A DNA stretch of 64,000 nucleotides, taken from the NCBI GenBank assembly GCA_013215655.1, contig JABSOX010000011.1, forward strand, positions 75,024 through 139,023. Direction: 5' to 3'. Shown here piece after piece: positions 24,935 to 34,310 of this stretch. This DNA is from Colwellia sp. GTDB taxonomy: Bacteria; Pseudomonadota; Gammaproteobacteria; Enterobacterales; Alteromonadaceae. The position numbers and the translations under genes are program-made. Numbering within the stretch: position 1 is the stretch's first letter; the number at the start of each line of letters is the position of its first letter. The notes below the pieces were generated by a model. It did no database searches, was not told the DNA's origin, and worked only from the letters and a program-made list of their open reading frames with translations.

Positions 24935-27430
24935 TTAGTTGTCAGCCATTAATTGCCGTACAGAGCTACGTAAATTATTTCTGCTGGCATAAACGCCTAA
25001 AGTGGTAACTAAAAATAAAATGACAAATAAGGTAAAAGTTAACCAAATAAAGTCAGGTTTATAAGTTAATGAAAATTGAGATTGATAAATCAACAGCCCT
25101 GCAATGTATGTGCCCAATACCCCACCTAAACCTGTAATGCTCGCGGTAACTAGCCATTCAATGACATTAAGCTTTAAACAAGTAGCCCGCGAAAAACCAA
25201 AACTCATAATGATACTGTTCTTTTTCTTTTCTTGTGCTTCAAGTGCGCTAATTGATGCCAAAATAACAACACCCGCAAGCAAGATGATCATCAAAGAAAA
25301 ACCACTAATAACTTTGGTGATCATCGCTAAAATCCGATCAAAACGGTCGGTTATTTCTTTTAGCGAAATCATCCGTAGTGTTGGATACTTTTGCCATAAT
25401 GTCGCTAATATTGACGATTGTTGATCATCAAGTTCTAGACTTGCCATGTTATAATGAGACGCTTGAATATGCATTGACGCCGCAGTTGGCATTTGTACCC
25501 AAAAAGTAATAGTGCCCGCTCCAGACTTAAATACATGACTAGCGGTTATTTCAAAGCTAATTTTTTGCTGACCGATAAAAAACGTTAAGCGGTCGCCAAT
25601 TACAAATCCTAAGTCAGTCATAACTTCCTCTTCAACAGAAATTTGCTGCCAAGAGTCAGTTCCTGACGACCAATATTCTCCGTCTACAATTTCATTATTT
25701 TGAGGGACTTGATCATTCCAATGTAACCGAACTGAACGTTTAAACGTTGCCATGCTTTCACTGGGTTTTTGACTAAACTCAACTAATGACTGCTCATTTA
25801 CCGCAATCAATTTTCCATACATAAACGATTTGGCCTGACGAATCGTTAATTTTTTCTCGACAGCCAATTTCTCTATAAATGTCAGTTGTAACGGTGTTGC
25901 TTGTGTCACCATAATATTGCCATCATGTTGCCTTTGATAAGATGTCATCGTGGCGCCAAGATCTTTTAACAACATTAAGGTAAATAAGAGTAAAAATACA
26001 CACAAGCCAATACCTAAGATTTGCGTACTTTTACTTAATATTCGCTGCTTCATCATAAATAAGGAAAAAGGAAGTAATCCCGAAAAACGCTGAGTGATTT
26101 TTTCTCCTAACGTTAGTGAACTCCAACTCAAAAATACCATTAAGGCAATGGTGATCCCTATAGCCGTTACCATCATCAAGGTTAATAAACCATTATCTGA
26201 ATATGTTATTGCCACAGCTAACAATACCAAGATACTGCTCACCTTATTAAACCAATGACTTAATCCTTTATTTGCACTGTTAAATAGCTTCGCAACTGAG
26301 GTGTTATACATAGAAAACCACACAGGAGTCTGAAATACAGCAAAAATAAGCATCACAAAACTACAGCTTTTTACTATCGACCAAACCTGTAACTGCCAAT
26401 GTAAATTAACAAAAGTTTCCTTTAACCAGTAAATAATCAACCAATGGAAAACTGTCGATAATAACAAAACCACCGGTAATAAAAGTACCAAACCAATTAA
26501 CCATTTAAATATTGATACTTGTAATCCGGTATTATTCGACGCCCCTAGACTCATACATACCGCTGTAAAAAATTGGTCTTTTTTCATATGTACTTGTGCC
26601 AACTGTTCAATCGCTATTGCGGCCATAAAAAACAAAATAATAGATGCCAAGCCCATGAAGTTTTCAGTGCGCTGCCAAAACAAGGCTAACGGATGCTCCC
26701 CCTGTTTATGATGAATGTTAGCGGCGGGTAAATCATGCTGCTGCCATTTAAGTAGATCAGTAATTTGCTGGCTAGTTGCACCGATTAAATAACGATAATG
26801 AATAATATCCGCTGATAAACCCAGTGATGTCATATCCTGAGCATTAACCATGGCACGCATATCTACGTTATGTCCTTCCATTAATCTATCGGGTTCATGA
26901 TGTAATACTCGAGCGACTAATAAACGCTGCTCTGCCACTTGGATATAGTCGCCCATTTTTAACGATAAGCTGGCAAACAATCGCGCATCTAACCAAATTT
27001 GTCCTAACTGTGGACCACCATAAGTTGGTTGGCCACTACCTAGTAATGTTGGTGACGTTAATAGCTCGCCCTGTAATGGATATTGATTATCAACCGCTTT
27101 AATTTTAGCTTGTTGCCATTGTCCTTTGTGGCTCAATGTCACTTTAACTTGTTGAGTCACCACCACTTCATTGGTCAGTTTTGATAATGCGGTATATTGT
27201 GCAGACGTTAACTTTTGCTGCTGACTAAGCACTGCGTCCGCGCCCAATAAACCTTGTAAGTTATTATCCAGATAATTTTGTATGCTTTCGCTTGATTGAC
27301 TTAAGGTGACAATAAACACCAACAGAACACCTTGAGTCCAGCGTAATAATCGTTGATGAGCATGGCTATATTCCTGCGTAAAAAAATGCCCAGCAAGTTT
27401 AAGATGGTGAGTTAAGGCTACTGCTAACAT
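24935..27430 (-). CDS. ABC transporter permease, FtsX/YbbP-like
   Basis: 831-residue inner-membrane permease with FtsX-type domains: one N-terminal helix near 30-50, a large periplasmic domain, four helices near 255-440, a second long periplasmic segment, then the terminal FtsX block with helices near 700-725, 755-780 and 790-815. It resembles YbbP, which pairs with YbbA. The start overlaps the ATPase stop by 7 bp. Such transporters act on lipoproteins, lipids or peptides rather than small nutrients. A perfect 12-bp palindrome CCTTAGCTAAGG (24923-24934) abuts its stop. The substrate cannot be named. Confidence 0.88.
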   Translation of the reverse strand: MLAVALTHHLKLAGHFFTQEYSHAHQRLLRWTQGVLLVFIVTLSQSSESIQNYLDNNLQGLLGADAVLSQQQKLTSAQYTALSKLTNEVVVTQQVKVTLSHKGQWQQAKIKAVDNQYPLQGELLTSPTLLGSGQPTYGGPQLGQIWLDARLFASLSLKMGDYIQVAEQRLLVARVLHHEPDRLMEGHNVDMRAMVNAQDMTSLGLSADIIHYRYLIGATSQQITDLLKWQQHDLPAANIHHKQGEHPLALFWQRTENFMGLASIILFFMAAIAIEQLAQVHMKKDQFFTAVCMSLGASNNTGLQVSIFKWLIGLVLLLPVVLLLSTVFHWLIIYWLKETFVNLHWQLQVWSIVKSCSFVMLIFAVFQTPVWFSMYNTSVAKLFNSANKGLSHWFNKVSSILVLLAVAITYSDNGLLTLMMVTAIGITIALMVFLSWSSLTLGEKITQRFSGLLPFSLFMMKQRILSKSTQILGIGLCVFLLLFTLMLLKDLGATMTSYQRQHDGNIMVTQATPLQLTFIEKLAVEKKLTIRQAKSFMYGKLIAVNEQSLVEFSQKPSESMATFKRSVRLHWNDQVPQNNEIVDGEYWSSGTDSWQQISVEEEVMTDLGFVIGDRLTFFIGQQKISFEITASHVFKSGAGTITFWVQMPTAASMHIQASHYNMASLELDDQQSSILATLWQKYPTLRMISLKEITDRFDRILAMITKVISGFSLMIILLAGVVILASISALEAQEKKKNSIIMSFGFSRATCLKLNVIEWLVTASITGLGGVLGTYIAGLLIYQSQFSLTYKPDFIWLTFTLFVILFLVTTLGVYASRNNLRSSVRQLMADN

Positions 27431-28125
27431 GAGATAGCTCTTTGTATATCACGTGATTGAGTTTTGATTTGTCTATTGGTTAACGAACCATTTTCTAGTA
27501 AAAAAATATGTTTCGCACGACTCGCTAAAATCTCACTGTGGGTTACTACCACAAGACCGGCATTATTTTCCTGACAACAACTAAATAAAAGATCAGCAAT
27601 TTCAGTGGCACTTTTTTGATCCAAATTTCCCGTTGGTTCATCAGCAAAAATAAAATTGGGTTCAAAAACAAGCGCACGCGCTATTGCCACTCGTTGCTGT
27701 TCACCGCCACTTAACTCACTGGGTTTATGATTGAGTCGATGGCTTAAACCAACTTTGTCTAACCAAACCCTCGCTTTATTTAATGCAGACTTATCTCCTC
27801 TTAATTTTAAGGGCAGTGCAACATTATTAAGCGCTGTTAATTCGGGTAATAAATGAAATTGTTGAAAAATAAAGCCTATGTCTGCTCTTAAAGAATCTAG
27901 CGATTGGGATTGCCCTGCTTTAACATATCGCCCTTGCCCTGTAGTTGCTTGTTCCAAGCCTGACAGTAACATTAATAAACTAGATTTTCCCGCCCCAGAA
28001 GGGCCTGTTATCGCATAGGATTCGCCTTGAATAATAGACAAATTAAGATCATCAAAGAGGGTAACTTTTGATTCTTTAGTTTGAAACGACTGCCTGATAT
28101 TACTTAATTCAATATGATTAGACAC
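27424..28125 (-). CDS. ABC transporter ATP-binding protein, YbbA/LolD-like
   Basis: 233 residues with all ATPase motifs: Walker [13 protein letters not shown]-loop in [13 protein letters not shown], signature [15 protein letters not shown] and Walker [13 protein letters not shown], the sequence typical of the LolD/MacB/YbbA branch. GTG 28125 is the start. It is coupled to the following permease gene. The neighbours on either side are secreted proteins, so export or envelope quality control is more likely than import. Confidence 0.93.
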   Translation of the reverse strand: MSNHIELSNIRQSFQTKESKVTLFDDLNLSIIQGESYAITGPSGAGKSSLLMLLSGLEQATTGQGRYVKAGQSQSLDSLRADIGFIFQQFHLLPELTALNNVALPLKLRGDKSALNKARVWLDKVGLSHRLNHKPSELSGGEQQRVAIARALVFEPNFIFADEPTGNLDQKSATEIADLLFSCCQENNAGLVVVTHSEILASRAKHIFLLENGSLTNRQIKTQSRDIQRAISC

Positions 28126-28216
28126 GGTTAAGACCCATAGTTAACAATTATATAGTCAGCTTAAAATGGGTGGTGTGAAATGAGTGTGAAATTGATAGTC
28201 GGTAAATACTAATTTA

Positions 28217-28354
28217 ATTAAGTTATTGCCCACTTATGTAGGTTAAAATACTCCATGGCTGCGTTGCTCTCAATCCCAATAGGCCAGCTATTGGTCAATC
28301 GATTGCCTTGCATTGCAAAATTCGCCCTACGCACAACAAGATCACTAACTTAAT
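28217..28354. mobile_element. Short inverted-repeat element (MITE/REP-like)
   Basis: A 138-bp segment in the 329-bp gap 28126-28454, bounded by ATTAAGTTA (28217-28225) and its complement (28346-28354), with GTAGG shared further inward in each arm. The interior is more GC-rich than the flanks and holds a second dyad CCAATA / TATTGG. It has no reading frame. Similar segments recur, from memory, in genomes of this group. Confidence 0.5.
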
Positions 28355-28454
28355 AAAAATAGTATAAATAAATGTAAAAAACTGAGCTTATGTCAATTTT
28401 CACTTATTAAGTAAAAACAGCCGAAAACCCAGTTTATTTTAAAAAGTATGCAGA

Positions 28455-28856
28455 CTAATTTGCTTCAATACTCATATTAGCAGTAGCCAAAGTTGCAGAA
28501 AGCACTTGTGGCATTAACTGTAGCTCTTCGATAACTTGATTAAGATCAGTACCGTTCTCTGATTTAAGAATATAAAAGGCGCCATAAGCCTGTGTTATGG
28601 TTAAATGATGTTTTTCATTAAATGAATCAAAATCAACATTTCCTTCAAGCTTCACTAAGATTTCTCCAGTGGTTTTAATTAATGCGCCATGATCAGCATT
28701 CAATAAAAAATCAGCATTGGCTTCTTTTACGTCATCACCAGATAGCGTTTTATTAATTTCTATATCCGCAGGAGCAGTACTATTTACATTATTGGTATTT
28801 TGTTGAGCAAAAGCTGTTGTACTTAATAGTGCAATAGCTAGGGGTAAATACTTCAT
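28455..28856 (-). CDS. small secreted protein, probable external chaperone or inhibitor of the adjacent protease
   Basis: 133 residues: signal peptide ending TAFA before QQN, a disordered Asn/Thr-rich stretch, then a compact region (about 55-133) with alternating strands and helices (GEILVKLEGNVDFDSFNEKH, AYGAFYILKSE, VIEELQLMPQVLSATLA). Its strand-helix-strand pattern recalls subtilisin propeptide or inhibitor I9-type folds. It starts 10 bp after the protease stop with a strong AAGGAG. In Aeromonas sobria the propeptide-less protease ASP needs ORF2, encoded just downstream, for folding; this gene has the same position. Assignment by context; homology to ORF2 was not tested. Confidence 0.65.
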   Translation of the reverse strand: MKYLPLAIALLSTTAFAQQNTNNVNSTAPADIEINKTLSGDDVKEANADFLLNADHGALIKTTGEILVKLEGNVDFDSFNEKHHLTITQAYGAFYILKSENGTDLNQVIEELQLMPQVLSATLATANMSIEAN

Positions 28857-28866
28857 TACTTTCTCC

Positions 28867-30684
28867 TTATTTATGTCCGTAGAATCGAATTGACCAGTCT
28901 TTAACCATGCCTAATTCAAGGTTGTTGTTGCTGTTCACACGATAGATATTTGTACCATAATCCCAAAGAATAGTGGCAGAATCACCTTTATCCGTATCAA
29001 CAATTTTAAGTGTCCACTCACCTTTCGATGATTCACCATAAAAGTGTGTGCTCATTAATATTGAATCTTTATAACCCGTAGCACCAATTGACAAGAAGCC
29101 TGTACGAGCACTCATTAAGATACTACGTGTGCCAGCAGGAGAAATTAACTCAATTGATAGATCTCTGATTCTTTGGTGGTCTAAGTTCAACTTAACCTGA
29201 ACCGCTTCAATAGTGACATCTTCTCTTGTCGTAGTTTTTGTTTCAACACCAACCACAGAAGCATCTGGCACAGCTACATTAGCCGTTATTTTCTGCCAAT
29301 CTGTGATTTGTAATTCAGGTAAAGAAGCCGAAGTAAATAGAGCTTTTTGTACTGCGCCATCAACATTTACAGCACCTAGTCCATAATATTGATGAAAATG
29401 ATATCCCGCAGCATTTGTTTGCCAACCCGGAATCGCATTATAGGTCTCCATTTCACCATCAGTATTTTCAAAAGATAAATCTACACCACTATTGTCAGGA
29501 TCCGTTTTACGTGCCGACTCAACGAGTAAATGACGAACGGTACGAGCGCTTAAACCTGGATTAGCAGACATTACTACCGCTATAGCGCCTGCCGTATTTG
29601 GTGCTGATGATGAAGTGCCATTCATTGTTCCTTGATAATTACAATTAGGATCTAATTCGTTACCGCCATGTAAACCATTGCTCGTGCTACCAATAACGTT
29701 AGAGCCTTTATCACATCCTGATAAATCTGTAGTTACCATAGCAGGGGAATCACTGCCGAACTCTCCCGCAGGTGCGGCAAAAAAGACGTTTGAACCAACC
29801 GAAGAGTATGACGTAACTTTACCATTAGCATCGGTTGCTGATATCACTAAATTCCAAAAATTGGTATTGGTATGAGTGACGTTGGCATTATGAAAGGGTA
29901 AACCATTATTATCGTAATAGCGGTCATTTTCTCTCGGTAAGACTTGATATCGAGTGCCAAATAAATTGGTATTATAGCGCTGAAATGAATTTCCAGCCGA
30001 CTTTACATACGTTGCACCACGTCCCCAATGGCTATTAAGTGAAACGTCTCTCATTACTGTATCGTTCATTTCCAAACTTGGGTCAGCGGCGTAGTCATGC
30101 ACTAAAGGAGAGTTTGGTGTCCACCCATAACTTTGGTTAAATACTCGAGGGTCAGTAAAGCGGTCTAATGCACGCCAATCTGCAGATACCCCGTGAGACA
30201 ATAACCAATTGGTATCATCTTGCGCAAACAAGTAATTAAAACCGATTAAATTAGCGTCTGGAGCAACACCTCGACCACCAATTCTATTATTGTCTTCTGC
30301 AGCGATTAAACCACCAACCGCAGTACCGTGTCCGTGATTGTCTACTGGATAACCAATTTCGCCCTCAAGAAAGTTGATAGAACCCGCAACAACATTGGGT
30401 GATAAATCTGGATGGTCTATTTCAAGACCTGTATCAATAACGGATACAGTAATGCCACGACCCTTTATTCCCATCGCATGGGCAAAATCAATGTCTAAAT
30501 CGTTGCCTGCAATACCACCAGACTTTGAAAAAGCTGTCTGCCCCGTATTTTTTAAATGCCATTGCTGATCAACTAACGGGTCATCTCCATATATTGGAAA
30601 CTCCTGTGCATGTACGCTGACAATAGATGACAATGAGCCTGTCAAAACTATTGCACTGGCAATGAGTGTTTTTTTGAACGCCAT
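28867..30684 (-). CDS. secreted kexin-like S8 serine protease with P domain
   Basis: 605 residues. The signal peptide ends SVHA and the mature protease domain begins almost at once (DPLVDQQWHLKNTGQ), with no N-terminal propeptide. The triad is Asp84 in VIDTG, His119 in HGHGTAVGG and Ser358 in NGTSSSAP; the oxyanion-hole Asn232 lies in SAGNS. Residues about 455-605 form a proprotein-convertase P domain (IRDLSIELISPAGTRSIL, GEWTLKIVDTDKGDSATI). Length and layout match Aeromonas ASP-type enzymes (about 620 residues). ATG 30684 has AGGA upstream. A dedicated small gene follows, probably in the same transcript. Confidence 0.93.
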   Translation of the reverse strand: MAFKKTLIASAIVLTGSLSSIVSVHAQEFPIYGDDPLVDQQWHLKNTGQTAFSKSGGIAGNDLDIDFAHAMGIKGRGITVSVIDTGLEIDHPDLSPNVVAGSINFLEGEIGYPVDNHGHGTAVGGLIAAEDNNRIGGRGVAPDANLIGFNYLFAQDDTNWLLSHGVSADWRALDRFTDPRVFNQSYGWTPNSPLVHDYAADPSLEMNDTVMRDVSLNSHWGRGATYVKSAGNSFQRYNTNLFGTRYQVLPRENDRYYDNNGLPFHNANVTHTNTNFWNLVISATDANGKVTSYSSVGSNVFFAAPAGEFGSDSPAMVTTDLSGCDKGSNVIGSTSNGLHGGNELDPNCNYQGTMNGTSSSAPNTAGAIAVVMSANPGLSARTVRHLLVESARKTDPDNSGVDLSFENTDGEMETYNAIPGWQTNAAGYHFHQYYGLGAVNVDGAVQKALFTSASLPELQITDWQKITANVAVPDASVVGVETKTTTREDVTIEAVQVKLNLDHQRIRDLSIELISPAGTRSILMSARTGFLSIGATGYKDSILMSTHFYGESSKGEWTLKIVDTDKGDSATILWDYGTNIYRVNSNNNLELGMVKDWSIRFYGHK

Positions 30685-30938
30685 AATAAATCCTATTATT
30701 GTTATAATTATCGTAAAGTTTCTGCGTAATATTAAATAGAAACTTTAATTTAAATCGATGTATCAATCGTTATTCGGTCATTGATTAATCATCGAGTTCA
30801 AAAAGTGTACTATATTAATTAAATGTTAACAATATGTTAAATATTAGCGTTTTGTGATTGTTGATTGATGCACTGGCTTCGTCTTTCTCAATAGTAAAAG
30901 CGTAAATCCCATGCATTTATGTGAATAAAATAATGGAT

Positions 30939-31721
30939 CTACCTAGCTGATGCAGTAAGCGTACTTAATTGCTTTATTAGTTCTTCAGTCATAGGCACTG
31001 CTGATGCGGGATTTTGTCCGGTGATAATACGATAATCAACAACTACGTGCACCTGCCCCTTCGCTTTTGCACTATATTTCCCACCCACTTCTGTAAGCTT
31101 ATTTTGTAATAAAAAGGGATAGTTATTACGTGCCCAGCGTCCTTCTTCTACATTGGCTTTACCCGTAATCTTTTTACCTAAAATCAGGCGCTGCCCATTC
31201 GACAAGGTAACATTTACTAACGCGACAGGACCATGGCAGTCAGCAGAAACAATACCTCCAGCTTCATATATTTCACGAGTCACCTTTTGCGCAGCGCGAT
31301 TATTTACCAAATCAAACATCGGTCCTGCACCGCCGGCAAAATATACCGCAACATAATGGCTGCTATCGACTACGGATAAAACCATACTCGATGCCAATTT
31401 ATCTTTTAACGCCGAGTTATTAAACCAAGTGGTTTGTTTGTTAGATAACTGAAATGAGCCCCTTATTGTACCTTCACCACCTTTAGGACTGGCAATATCA
31501 ACATCAAAGCCAGCCTGTTGTAACAGTTGAAAGGGTTCTAGTACTTCTGGTAGCCAGTAACCATGTTTATCGCTGGAGATCACAAAAAGCACTTTGTTAC
31601 CATCGACATGACTGTTTTGTTTGGCAAAAGCACTGGCGCATAAAAAGTAAAACAAGCTGATAACCATCAATAATGGCCAACTTAAGTTTGTACTTGCTTT
31701 TAATGGTTTCGATATTTCCAT
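30939..31721 (-). CDS. secreted DJ-1/PfpI-family protein
   Basis: 260 residues. A signal peptide (LFYFLCASAFA) is followed by a DJ-1/PfpI domain: VISSDKHGYWLPEVLEPF, SPKGGEGTI, FAGGAGPMFDL and the nucleophile elbow SADCHGPVALV with Cys162-His163; RIITGQNPASAVP matches the end of the first DJ-1 protein (LITGQNPTSTVG). It is therefore a paralogue of the protein at 23684-24805, without the C-terminal helical repeats. Likely periplasmic. Role (glyoxalase, chaperone or amidase) unknown. Confidence 0.88.
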   Translation of the reverse strand: MEISKPLKASTNLSWPLLMVISLFYFLCASAFAKQNSHVDGNKVLFVISSDKHGYWLPEVLEPFQLLQQAGFDVDIASPKGGEGTIRGSFQLSNKQTTWFNNSALKDKLASSMVLSVVDSSHYVAVYFAGGAGPMFDLVNNRAAQKVTREIYEAGGIVSADCHGPVALVNVTLSNGQRLILGKKITGKANVEEGRWARNNYPFLLQNKLTEVGGKYSAKAKGQVHVVVDYRIITGQNPASAVPMTEELIKQLSTLTASAR

Positions 31722-31945
31722 TGTTTTCTCTCAATTATTAATAACGTAAAATGACAAGACTCACGATAATTCAATAACCAAAAAAAATAATGAACAAAGT
31801 TGGATTTATGATGAACAACATATGACCAACATGTGATTTATATACATTTCAATAGATTACATCAAGCTTTACGAGGTCGATTAAAGTAAAGTAAGATAAC
31901 TCTCTAAAAAATATAACTGCTACTAACTAACAGCAAGGAATCGTA

Positions 31946-34120
31946 TTGCGTTATCTTCAGTTCAACAATATTTGTATCGATACCCACAATCAATTACTTA
32001 TAAGATCAAAAGAACAGATATCACTTGCCCCTAAAGTTTATGATTTATTAGTATTTTTCTGCCTGAATCATCATAGGGTGATAAGCAAAGACGAACTTAT
32101 GGATAAAGTATGGTCAGGCACAATTGTGACTGAAAATGCCATAAGCCGTACCTTAGTGAAAGTGAGGAAAGTGTTAGACGATGATCCCAAACAGCCGAAA
32201 TTTATCATCACTGTACCCAAAAAGGGCTACCGTATGGTGGCAGAATTTATCGCGACTGATAACGCGACTCTAACAAACGGCACAGATGAAAGTGCTAATG
32301 AACCTAATGAAAAAGTAGCTCCTGAAATTAACTCAAAGGTATTAACAGAAAACTCAACTAACAATAATGACTCAATAGATAAAGATACAAATAAAGTCAC
32401 TACGTCTAAAAAAACTAAGGTGATTCAAGCTACTGTCATGCTCTTGTCAATAATCGCAATTTTCTTAACATGGCAGTGGCTTACTAATAGCACGGTCGTG
32501 ATAACGACTAAGCAGATTAAAGCACTCACTAGAGAAGTCGCGGTTGAGTTACATCCATCTGTTTCTCCAGACCTGAAAAAAATCGCCTATACTAAGAAGC
32601 AACAAGATAAACGCTCATACATCAATATTGAAGATTTAAAAACACATAACAAACAGAGCATATCTCATCCTAGAGCAACACTTTCCAAACCGGTGTGGTC
32701 TCCGACGACAAATAAATTAGCTTTTTTATATCAACACAACCATGTATGTAATATTTTTTGGGCAAATTTAAGTGATATAAAAAACAAAGATTCTTGGCAA
32801 AAAATTAGCGAATGTGGCACAGACAGTAGTCCACAATTTGTTTTCTCTGTAGACGGACAATACCTGTATTTCAATGATCGTCAATCGAATAGCAACGGTT
32901 ATCAAGTATTTAGGGTTGATTTATCGACATTAAAAAAAGACATCGTTAACCAGCCGATCACCAGTGGTCTGGGTAATTATTCATTTGATATCTCACCCAA
33001 TGGTAAACGTTTAGTACTACTTAACAGTGAATTTTCTCCACAAACACACATTTATACGCTAAATATTGAGACTTCATTATTAACGAAAACAGCACAATTA
33101 CCCTATTTAATGCGCTCTGCGCGTTGGGCGCATGACAACAGTACTATTGTACATCCATCACCTCATCCAGCCTATGAGCTTTGGCAAAGTAGCCTAGACG
33201 GCAACAAGCTGTCAGTATTTGCGAGCAATACCTCTCGGATAAAACAGCATACTCGTATCAATAATGGTGAAGATTTTGCGTTTGTTTCTTATTTGCGAAA
33301 TCGAGATATTTTCTATCAAGAAAATTCAGAGGTTTATCGTTCAGACAATGAGCCTACTATACAAGCACTCGATAATTCTTCGGTGATGGATTACCTACCA
33401 ACTTTGGCTAATAATTCCAAACAATATGCCTTTGTTTCTAAACGTTCAACAACTGCCGAGGTATATTTATCGACACTCGATAAAAACGAAGCTCAAGCGC
33501 AACAATTAACCTTTTTTAATAACCCGGTGAAAATTTACCACTTAGCTTTTTCACCCAATGATAAACAATTACTTATTCAAGCAGATAATCAATTGTTTAT
33601 TGTTAACCTATCAAATTTGGCCATTGAAAAACTCCCTATTAACAATACCAGTATTAATGGTGCAAGCTGGCAAGATGACCAAAACCTCTTGTTTTCTACG
33701 ATTAAAAACAATGATTGGGAATTCATGAAATACAATATAACTCAGCAAAAAACAAAGATATTTACAGGTTACCAAGGAGGGATTTTTTCAGCTAGTGACA
33801 AAAGTTATTACTTGTTAGCTGACGAAAGTGGGCAAGTAACAAAGTTTGATCCGATCAGCAAAACAGCTTTACCGATAAATCTTACTTGTATACCCAGCTT
33901 TAAAGACCGCCAATTAAATTTAGTTGCTACCGCAACAGGATTAGCTTGTTTAGCGAATAAAAACGATAAAGCCCTTTCTCACTACGCTTTTAAAACACAA
34001 CAAGTTGAAACATTGCCAAATTTACCTAAAACAATAGACTTTGACGCCAACGCTACAGGTTTTATCTATACAAAAATGACCCGTTCTGTTGCTGATGTAA
34101 TGCGAACCTCAACTAAATAG
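31946..34120 (+). CDS. membrane-bound winged-helix regulator (CadC/ToxR-like) with periplasmic beta-propeller
   Basis: 724 residues. TTG 31946 is the start, with AAGGA six bases upstream. An OmpR-type winged helix occupies residues 1-105 (LAPKVYDLLVFF, DELMDKVWSGTIVTENAISR, TVPKKGYRMVAE); an acidic linker of about 65 residues follows; one membrane helix lies near 170-188; the rest is a TolB/WD40-like propeller (repeated SPDLKKIAYTK, SVDGQYLYF and SPNGKRLVLL blades). Like CadC, it could bind DNA from the membrane in response to a periplasmic signal. The gene ends at a strong hairpin before the HlyD-ABC-esterase genes, which are its probable targets. Confidence 0.88.
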   Translation: MRYLQFNNICIDTHNQLLIRSKEQISLAPKVYDLLVFFCLNHHRVISKDELMDKVWSGTIVTENAISRTLVKVRKVLDDDPKQPKFIITVPKKGYRMVAEFIATDNATLTNGTDESANEPNEKVAPEINSKVLTENSTNNNDSIDKDTNKVTTSKKTKVIQATVMLLSIIAIFLTWQWLTNSTVVITTKQIKALTREVAVELHPSVSPDLKKIAYTKKQQDKRSYINIEDLKTHNKQSISHPRATLSKPVWSPTTNKLAFLYQHNHVCNIFWANLSDIKNKDSWQKISECGTDSSPQFVFSVDGQYLYFNDRQSNSNGYQVFRVDLSTLKKDIVNQPITSGLGNYSFDISPNGKRLVLLNSEFSPQTHIYTLNIETSLLTKTAQLPYLMRSARWAHDNSTIVHPSPHPAYELWQSSLDGNKLSVFASNTSRIKQHTRINNGEDFAFVSYLRNRDIFYQENSEVYRSDNEPTIQALDNSSVMDYLPTLANNSKQYAFVSKRSTTAEVYLSTLDKNEAQAQQLTFFNNPVKIYHLAFSPNDKQLLIQADNQLFIVNLSNLAIEKLPINNTSINGASWQDDQNLLFSTIKNNDWEFMKYNITQQKTKIFTGYQGGIFSASDKSYYLLADESGQVTKFDPISKTALPINLTCIPSFKDRQLNLVATATGLACLANKNDKALSHYAFKTQQVETLPNLPKTIDFDANATGFIYTKMTRSVADVMRTSTK

Positions 34121-34183
34121 CAGTCTTTCAGGCCTAATAGATAAACCCCACAAACAAATATAACTAACTAATTTAAAAGAAAT

Positions 34184-34220
34184 AAAGTTGTGACCAAGAC
34201 CATGGTCACAACTTTTTTAT
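34184..34220 (+). terminator. Rho-independent terminator after the propeller regulator
   Basis: A 13-bp perfect stem, AAAGTTGTGACCA (34184-34196) with its complement (34203-34215), six-base loop, then a T run. It isolates the regulator transcript from the exporter operon. Confidence 0.9.
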
Positions 34221-34310
34221 TTATATTCACACATAATTCCTTTTTTGTTCCTTCTTTCACAAAAGAATTCAATGACACTGCACTCAACTTAATGAGCAGG
34301 TGTCAACATT

